From contig DERO01000016.1 of NCBI GenBank assembly GCA_002360945.1, positions 1 to 50,403 on the forward strand: a stretch of 50,403 bases of DNA. Direction: 5' to 3'. A program made the translations under genes and the position numbers. The DNA is from Leclercia adecarboxylata (GTDB lineage: Bacteria; Pseudomonadota; Gammaproteobacteria; Enterobacterales; Enterobacteriaceae). Shown here in pieces: positions 46,244 through 50,403 of this stretch; within the stretch, counting starts at the first letter, position 1, and every line of letters starts with the position of its first letter. The notes beneath the pieces are model-generated. The model was not told the DNA's origin and ran no database searches. It worked only from the letters and a program-made list of their open reading frames with translations.

Positions 46244-47152
46244 ATGTCGAGACTGCTGGCTGCGATCATACTCCTGTTAAGTATCGCATTAACTATTCTG
46301 GTCACCATCGCCTGTTCTGTGCCGATCATCATCGCCGGAATAATAAAACTGCTATTACCGATCCCCATCGTCTGGCGTGCAGTCTCTGCTTTCTGTAACT
46401 TCATGATGTATTGCTGGTGCGAAGGCCTGGCGGTACTTCTGCGCCTTAACCCGCATCTGAAATGGGATGTTCAGGGTCTGGAAGGGCTCAACAAAAAAAA
46501 CTGGTATTTGCTCATCTGTAACCATCACAGCTGGGCCGATATCGTGGTGTTATGCGTGCTGTTCCGCAAACATATCCCGATGAACAAATACTTTCTGAAG
46601 CAGCAGCTCGCCTGGGTGCCCTTTATTGGCCTCGCCTGCTGGGCGTTGGATATGCCTTTCATGAAACGCTATTCACGTAGCTATCTGATCCGCCATCCTG
46701 AGCGCCGCGGCAAAGATGTTGAAACGACCCGCCGCTCGTGCGAGAAGTTTCGCGCACACCCTACTACGATCGTCAACTTTGTCGAAGGCTCTCGCTTTAC
46801 CGAAGAGAAGCAGCAGCAAACCCGCTCGCCGTATGCCAACCTGCTGCCGCCAAAAGCGGCCGGGATCGCCATGGCGCTTAACGTGCTAGGCCAACAGTTC
46901 GACAAATTGCTGGACGTGACGCTCTGCTATCCCGAAAACGATAAGACGCCGTTTTACGATATGCTCAGCGGCAAGTTAACCCGGATCGTGGTGCGTATTA
47001 ATCTGGTGCCTGTGGCGGAGGAATTACACGGGGATTATGTCAGCGATAAGAACTTTAAGCGACGTTTTCAGCTCTGGCTGAATACGCTGTGGAGTGAGAA
47101 AGATGCGCTGATAAACGCGATTAAAGCGGAATATAACAACGCCGGTCATTGA
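46244..47152 (+). CDS. yihG: Membrane-bound acyltransferase YihG
   Basis: YihG is a PlsC-type lysophospholipid acyltransferase of the inner membrane. The ATG at 46244 ([20 protein letters not shown]) gives 302 residues; E. coli YihG starts nine codons earlier, but the equivalent codon here is TTA, and a GTG at 46193 would add 17 residues. Motif I is [12 protein letters not shown] (HX4D) and motif III is [11 protein letters not shown]. Two N-terminal membrane segments are seen. In E. coli YihG influences phospholipid acyl composition. The usual neighbour yihF is missing, so it directly faces dsbA. Confidence 0.9.
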   Translation: MSRLLAAIILLLSIALTILVTIACSVPIIIAGIIKLLLPIPIVWRAVSAFCNFMMYCWCEGLAVLLRLNPHLKWDVQGLEGLNKKNWYLLICNHHSWADIVVLCVLFRKHIPMNKYFLKQQLAWVPFIGLACWALDMPFMKRYSRSYLIRHPERRGKDVETTRRSCEKFRAHPTTIVNFVEGSRFTEEKQQQTRSPYANLLPPKAAGIAMALNVLGQQFDKLLDVTLCYPENDKTPFYDMLSGKLTRIVVRINLVPVAEELHGDYVSDKNFKRRFQLWLNTLWSEKDALINAIKAEYNNAGH

Positions 47153-47165
47153 CCGGCGTTTTCTT
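47138..47165. terminator. Bidirectional terminator between yihG and dsbA
   Basis: AACGCCGGTC, loop ATT, GACCGGCGTT then TTCTTT overlaps the yihG stop. The symmetrical hairpin serves both convergent genes. Confidence 0.88.
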
Positions 47166-47167
47166 TA

Positions 47168-47791
47168 TTACTTCTTCTCAACCAGATATTTCACGGTATC
47201 GGCATATTGCTGGACGAAGATGTCCATGCTGCTGGTATCCATGCCCTGCATATTCAGCTGATATTTGCCGTTAACATACATGGCCGGCACGCCGCGCAGC
47301 TGCAGATCGGCAGCGGCTTTTTCCTGCTGCGCCACCAGGGATTTCACGACGAAACTGTTCCAGGCTGCATCGTACTCTTCGCCTTTAACGCCGGCATCAA
47401 CAAATACCTTACGGATATCGGCAGTGGTCTGGACGGTCTGGGTTTTCTGAACCGCTTCAAACATCGGCGCAGTAATTTTGTCTTCCACACCCAGTGCCAT
47501 CGCTACGGCCCATGCCTGAGTCAGGTCTTTGCCCAATGGGCCAAGAAACTCAACATGATACTTGGTCATTTTGGTGCCTTCTGGCAGCTTTTTCTTCACG
47601 CTATCGGAAACGTGCAGAACCTGCTCGAACTCGTAGCAGTGCGGGCAGTAGAATGAGAAGAACTCAAGTACCTGAGGTTCTCCGGCAACCGGTTTGTCGA
47701 GGGTAATATACTGCTTGCCATCGGTGAACTGTGCAGCCGATGCGCTAAAAGCCAGAATCATACCTGCCAGCGCCAGCCATATTTTTTTCAT
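47168..47791 (-). CDS. dsbA: Periplasmic thiol:disulfide oxidoreductase DsbA
   Basis: DsbA introduces disulfide bonds into exported proteins and is reoxidised by DsbB. The ATG at 47791 ([19 protein letters not shown], 19-residue signal peptide) gives 207 residues, one shorter than E. coli because of a small loop difference (FLGPLGKDL). The active site [13 protein letters not shown] (CPHC) and the cis-Pro loop RGVPAMYV are intact. It follows srkA after 27 bp, as in E. coli, where both belong to a Cpx-responsive operon. Confidence 0.97.
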   Translation of the reverse strand: MKKIWLALAGMILAFSASAAQFTDGKQYITLDKPVAGEPQVLEFFSFYCPHCYEFEQVLHVSDSVKKKLPEGTKMTKYHVEFLGPLGKDLTQAWAVAMALGVEDKITAPMFEAVQKTQTVQTTADIRKVFVDAGVKGEEYDAAWNSFVVKSLVAQQEKAAADLQLRGVPAMYVNGKYQLNMQGMDTSSMDIFVQQYADTVKYLVEKK

Positions 47792-47818
47792 GATCAACTC
47801 TCTCCTGGGTGTGTTCGA

Positions 47819-48805
47819 TTAATACATTGGCGTTAATTGCAAAGGGGGTTCCTGCAGAACCTTTACCTGTTCAATAAATGTGGATATCTGGTTACGCCAG
47901 TAGTCTTCCCCGGTAAGCCACGGGAAGTTTCTGGGGAAAGCGGGGTCGTCCCAACGCCTGATTAACCATGCAAGATAATAAACAAAACGCATGGCGCGTA
48001 AAGGTTCGATTAATGCAATTTCGTCTGAATCAAAGGAACTGAATTCTTCATAGGCTTCGATAATCGTTTCGAGCTGCATCCGCTGCTCGGCTTTATCGCC
48101 ATTCAGCAGCATCCAGAGATCCTGAACGGCAGGTCCCATTCGTGCATCATCGAGATCGACAAATAACGGCCCATCACGCCAGAGGATATTTCCGGCATGG
48201 CAATCGCCGTGCAGACGCAGCGTTGTTACGTTGTTATCCCAGCGCGGGATGATGGCGTTAATTAAGCCATCCGTTGCGGCAAGGAATTGCGCCTTCAGCC
48301 CGGAAGGAATGAGCGTGGAGGTTTCAAATACCTGACGCGGTTCGAGCAAGTATTCCTGAATACCGATAGTTGGGCGTGCGGTAAATGCACTTTTCTGCCC
48401 CGTCTGATGAATGCGCCCTAAATAGCGGGCAACCCACTCCATCTGATCGATATTATCGGCTTCAAATTGTCGGCCACCGAGGCTGGGGAAGACAGCAAAA
48501 TAAAAACCCTGGTGCGACAGCAGCGTCTGATTATTGAATTGTAGGGGGGCGGCGACGGGAACATCATCGGCCACCAGGTCGAGTGCGAACTGATGCTCTT
48601 CCTGAATTTGTTCAGCTGACCAGCGCTGCGGGCGATAAAATTTCACCACAAAGCGCCGACGATCCTCGTCCTGAAACTGGTAGACGCGGTTCTCGTAGCT
48701 GTTTAATGGGGTCAGGCCTGAGTCCACCCGGATGCCCTGTTCAAACAGCGCATCCATAATGGTATCCGGGTGTAAGGTCTGGAAAGTAAAAGCCTGGTCG
48801 TTCAT
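47819..48805 (-). CDS. srkA: Stress response kinase A
   Basis: SrkA (YihE) is a cytoplasmic Ser/Thr kinase of the aminoglycoside-phosphotransferase fold that protects cells from stress-induced death, in part by counteracting MazEF in E. coli. The 328-residue protein has FVVKFYRPQRWSAEQI (ATP-site Lys), the catalytic loop LHGDCHAGNILW (HGDxxxxN) and the metal-binding FVDLDDARMGPAVQD. It lies directly upstream of dsbA on the same strand, with a CpxR-like box ahead of it. Confidence 0.95.
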   Translation of the reverse strand: MNDQAFTFQTLHPDTIMDALFEQGIRVDSGLTPLNSYENRVYQFQDEDRRRFVVKFYRPQRWSAEQIQEEHQFALDLVADDVPVAAPLQFNNQTLLSHQGFYFAVFPSLGGRQFEADNIDQMEWVARYLGRIHQTGQKSAFTARPTIGIQEYLLEPRQVFETSTLIPSGLKAQFLAATDGLINAIIPRWDNNVTTLRLHGDCHAGNILWRDGPLFVDLDDARMGPAVQDLWMLLNGDKAEQRMQLETIIEAYEEFSSFDSDEIALIEPLRAMRFVYYLAWLIRRWDDPAFPRNFPWLTGEDYWRNQISTFIEQVKVLQEPPLQLTPMY

Positions 48806-48869
48806 CCGATCATCCGGAAATTATACGAATGATTGAGGATATCATTTAACGGCGTTTACGGTGGTGCCT

Positions 48870-48884
48870 CTTACAAGCTTTTAC
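48870..48884 (-). promoter_or_regulatory. CpxR-like box upstream of srkA-dsbA
   Basis: On the minus strand GTAAAAGCTTGTAAG matches GTAAA-N5-GTAAA with one mismatch. It lies 65 bp ahead of the srkA start and touches the yihD stop. CpxR control of the srkA(yihE)-dsbA operon is known in E. coli. Confidence 0.75.
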
Positions 48885-49150
48885 TCTTTAATTACGCCAC
48901 GCGCGCGCAGCAGGGCGGTTTTGAAATCCTCTTCGTAATCTTTCTGAATACCCGGGATCACCGCATCTTTACCTGAATCACGCATTTTCAGGTGATAGAT
49001 CAGGATGTCATCAGAAAGGTCGGCCAACTCACCGTCATAACCTGACTCCTGCGCCAGTTTCTGTAAGAATTGCATCAGGTTAAGTTCTGGCTCTTTCTGC
49101 CAGGCTGGCTGGAGGAGTTCAATAACTTCGTTCAGACGTTTACATTTCAT
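48881..49150 (-). CDS. yihD: YihD family protein
   Basis: YihD is an 89-residue soluble protein of unknown function (DUF1040) found throughout Enterobacteriaceae next to mobAB. The sequence ([20 protein letters not shown], then [19 protein letters not shown]) is nearly that of E. coli, with the same length. GAAAGGAGTATTACC precedes the ATG. It is divergent from mobA. No catalytic motif is visible. Confidence 0.92.
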   Translation of the reverse strand: MKCKRLNEVIELLQPAWQKEPELNLMQFLQKLAQESGYDGELADLSDDILIYHLKMRDSGKDAVIPGIQKDYEEDFKTALLRARGVIKE

Positions 49151-49215
49151 GGTAATACTCCTTTCATTTAGAGTGACACGTTAGCAGGGTCAATCCCACA
49201 AGAAAAGAGGCGATA

Positions 49216-49803
49216 TTGTTGAGCCAGATAAGCAGCATCACCGGGGTGGTATTAGCCGGAGGCAAGGCGTCCCGCATGGGGGGAAAAGATAAGGGCTTGC
49301 AGGAGCTGAACGGTCTGCCGTTATGGCAGCATGTCGCACGAACGCTGCGTAAGCAGGTCGACGCGCTCGCCGTCAGTGCCAACCGTAATATCGCCACTTA
49401 TCAGGAAAGCGGGTATCCCGTCTACGCGGATCTGCTGGCTGATTACCCCGGTCCGCTGGCGGGCATGCTTTCCGTCATGCAGCAGTGCGACGCGGAGTGG
49501 TTCCTGTTCTGCCCTTGCGATACCCCTTTTATCCCGGATTGCCTGGCTGAGCGGCTGGTGAAAAACAGGAAAACAGCGCCCGTGGTCTGGGCGCATGACG
49601 GCGATCGCGATCATCCCACCATTGCATTAATGCACCGCCAACTGATGCCAAAACTACAGGACTACTTAGCCGCAGGCGAGCGACGGGTGATGGTCTTTAT
49701 GCGCCTTGTGGATGGGCATTCCGTTGATTTTAGTGATATGAAGCAGGCGTTTATTAATATGAACACTCTCGAAGAGATGCAGGCTGCCCGGAGGCACAAA
49801 TGA
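49216..49803 (+). CDS. mobA: Molybdenum cofactor guanylyltransferase
   Basis: MobA joins GMP to molybdopterin to form MGD, the cofactor needed by formate dehydrogenase-O in this same window. The start is taken as TTG at 49216 (AGAGG 5-6 bp upstream); the next TTG codon is an alternative. The 195-residue protein has the nucleotidyl-transferase signature [20 protein letters not shown] and the middle [14 protein letters not shown] and CPCDTPFIP. It is coupled to mobB by ATGA overlap. Confidence 0.94.
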   Translation: MLSQISSITGVVLAGGKASRMGGKDKGLQELNGLPLWQHVARTLRKQVDALAVSANRNIATYQESGYPVYADLLADYPGPLAGMLSVMQQCDAEWFLFCPCDTPFIPDCLAERLVKNRKTAPVVWAHDGDRDHPTIALMHRQLMPKLQDYLAAGERRVMVFMRLVDGHSVDFSDMKQAFINMNTLEEMQAARRHK

Positions 49804-50306
49804 TACCGGTTTTAGCCATTGCCGCCTGGAGCGGTACGGGGAAAACCACTCTGTTAAAGGCCATCATCCCGGCACTCTCTGCCAGAGGTGTACGCCCGGG
49901 GCTGATCAAACATACCCACCACAACATGGATGTCGATACTCCCGGAAAGGACAGCTATGAACTGCGTAAAGCCGGTGCAGCACAAACCCTTGTCGCCAGC
50001 AGTCAGCGATGGGCCTTAATGACGGAAACTCCCGACGAAGAGGAGATCGATCTGGCTTATCTCATCAGCCGGATGGATCAATCGAGGTTGGATCTGGTGC
50101 TCGTAGAAGGGTTTAAACATGAGCCAGTGGCTAAGATCCTGCTTTTCAGATGCGATACCGGGCATGATATTAATGAGTTAACGCTTGATGAGCATGTCAT
50201 CGCTGTGGCCAGTGACGTTGCAATGTCGCTTCAGGTCCCGGTATTAGATATCAATGATGCGGAGGGAATAGTGAATTTCATCCTGCAATGGATAAAGGTC
50301 TTGTAG
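49800..50306 (+). CDS. mobB: Molybdopterin-guanine dinucleotide biosynthesis adaptor MobB
   Basis: MobB is a GTP-binding accessory protein for MGD synthesis. The 168-residue protein (E. coli about 175) has Walker [16 protein letters not shown] and a Walker B-like [12 protein letters not shown]. Its start overlaps mobA by ATGA; a REP element begins at its stop. It faces the rRNA operon convergently, as in E. coli at rrnA. Confidence 0.95.
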   Translation: MIPVLAIAAWSGTGKTTLLKAIIPALSARGVRPGLIKHTHHNMDVDTPGKDSYELRKAGAAQTLVASSQRWALMTETPDEEEIDLAYLISRMDQSRLDLVLVEGFKHEPVAKILLFRCDTGHDINELTLDEHVIAVASDVAMSLQVPVLDINDAEGIVNFILQWIKVL

Positions 50307-50337
50307 GCCGGGTAAGGCGAAGCCGCTGCCCGGCATT
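50303..50337. repeat. REP element after mobB
   Basis: GTAGGCCGGGTAAGGCGAAG followed by CCGCTGCCCGGCAT is a REP palindrome that starts within the mobB stop codon. Confidence 0.75.
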
Positions 50338-50352
50338 TTCCCGCCGCAACGC

Positions 50353-50380
50353 AAAAAGCCCATCCGTGAGGATGGGCTTT
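50353..50380 (-). terminator. Terminator of the rRNA operon
   Basis: On the minus strand AAAGCCCATCC, loop TCAC, GGATGGGCTTTTT lies about 12 bp beyond the 5S end. It is a strong intrinsic terminator of the kind following rrn operons, and is also symmetrical enough to stop mobB. Confidence 0.88.
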
Positions 50381-50391
50381 CGCGTAATTTG

Positions 50392-50403
50392 ATGCCTGGC
50401 AGT
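50392..50403 (-). rRNA. 5S rRNA, 3' end only
   Basis: The last 12 bases read on the minus strand as ACTGCCAGGCAT, the exact 3' end of the E. coli 5S rRNA. The rest lies beyond the window. With mobB-mobA-yihD next to it, the operon corresponds in position to E. coli rrnA. Confidence 0.85.

Noticed and set aside
1..50403. CRISPR arrays, tRNA genes, complete insertion sequences or prophage
   Set aside because: I looked for regularly spaced direct repeats, clover-leaf genes and transposase or integrase frames and saw none. Repeats present are REP/BIME elements and the single Tn3-type end.

Overview
This window is chromosomal DNA from a member of the Enterobacteriaceae, most like Enterobacter, Lelliottia or Leclercia. 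The call rests on near E. coli-level protein identity and on the conserved gene order fdoGHI-fdhE, fabY-dtd-yihY-yihX, typA-glnALG-hemN-yihI-csrC-engB-spf-polA-yihG-dsbA-srkA-yihD-mobAB-rRNA. The genus cannot be fixed from the window alone. In E. coli terms the strand is reversed, and carbohydrate and amino-acid loci are inserted.

Left edge (1-1434): the 3' part of a secreted-type GH19 (chitinase/lysozyme-like) cell-wall hydrolase overlaps by ATGA a small AT-rich gene with a signal peptide. This is the layout of an antibacterial effector and its periplasmic immunity protein. The pair is followed by a terminator hairpin and by a 38-bp sequence matching the terminal inverted repeat of Tn3 at about 35 of 38 positions. 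That repeat stops 2 bp from the rhaR stop codon. The cassette therefore appears to be the right end of a Tn3-family element inserted beside the rhamnose locus. This is the most unusual part of the window.

Rhamnose locus (1435-13304): rhaR and rhaS face rhaBAD, which is followed by a complete ABC importer (binding protein, ATPase, two permeases), an iron-type lactaldehyde reductase and rhaM. Together these genes import rhamnose, convert it to L-rhamnulose-1-phosphate, cleave it to DHAP and lactaldehyde, and dispose of the lactaldehyde.

Accessory block (13305-20574): an AT-rich orphan gene, possibly immunity-like; a raffinose/melibiose operon (LacY-type permease, GH36 alpha-galactosidase, LacI-type repressor with two operators 21 bp apart); an XRE-cupin regulator divergent from azlCD; and a small DUF1471 periplasmic protein.

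Formate dehydrogenase-O (20689-27452): fdhD is divergent from fdoG (with an in-frame UGA for selenocysteine), fdoH, fdoI and fdhE. A perfect CRP-type palindrome lies in the divergent gap. Next come a decayed VapBC-like toxin-antitoxin locus, an HSL-family esterase and an Ail/Lom-type outer-membrane barrel.

Core block (29834-50403): housekeeping genes for fatty-acid initiation, D-aminoacyl-tRNA proofreading, translation GTPases, nitrogen control, heme synthesis, DNA polymerase I, disulfide formation, stress kinase and molybdenum cofactor nucleotide attachment. It includes the sRNAs CsrC and Spot 42 and the small protein YshB. The window ends inside the 3' end of a 5S rRNA gene on the minus strand, preceded by its terminator. 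E. coli yihF is absent between dsbA and yihG. REP/BIME repeats recur between operons.
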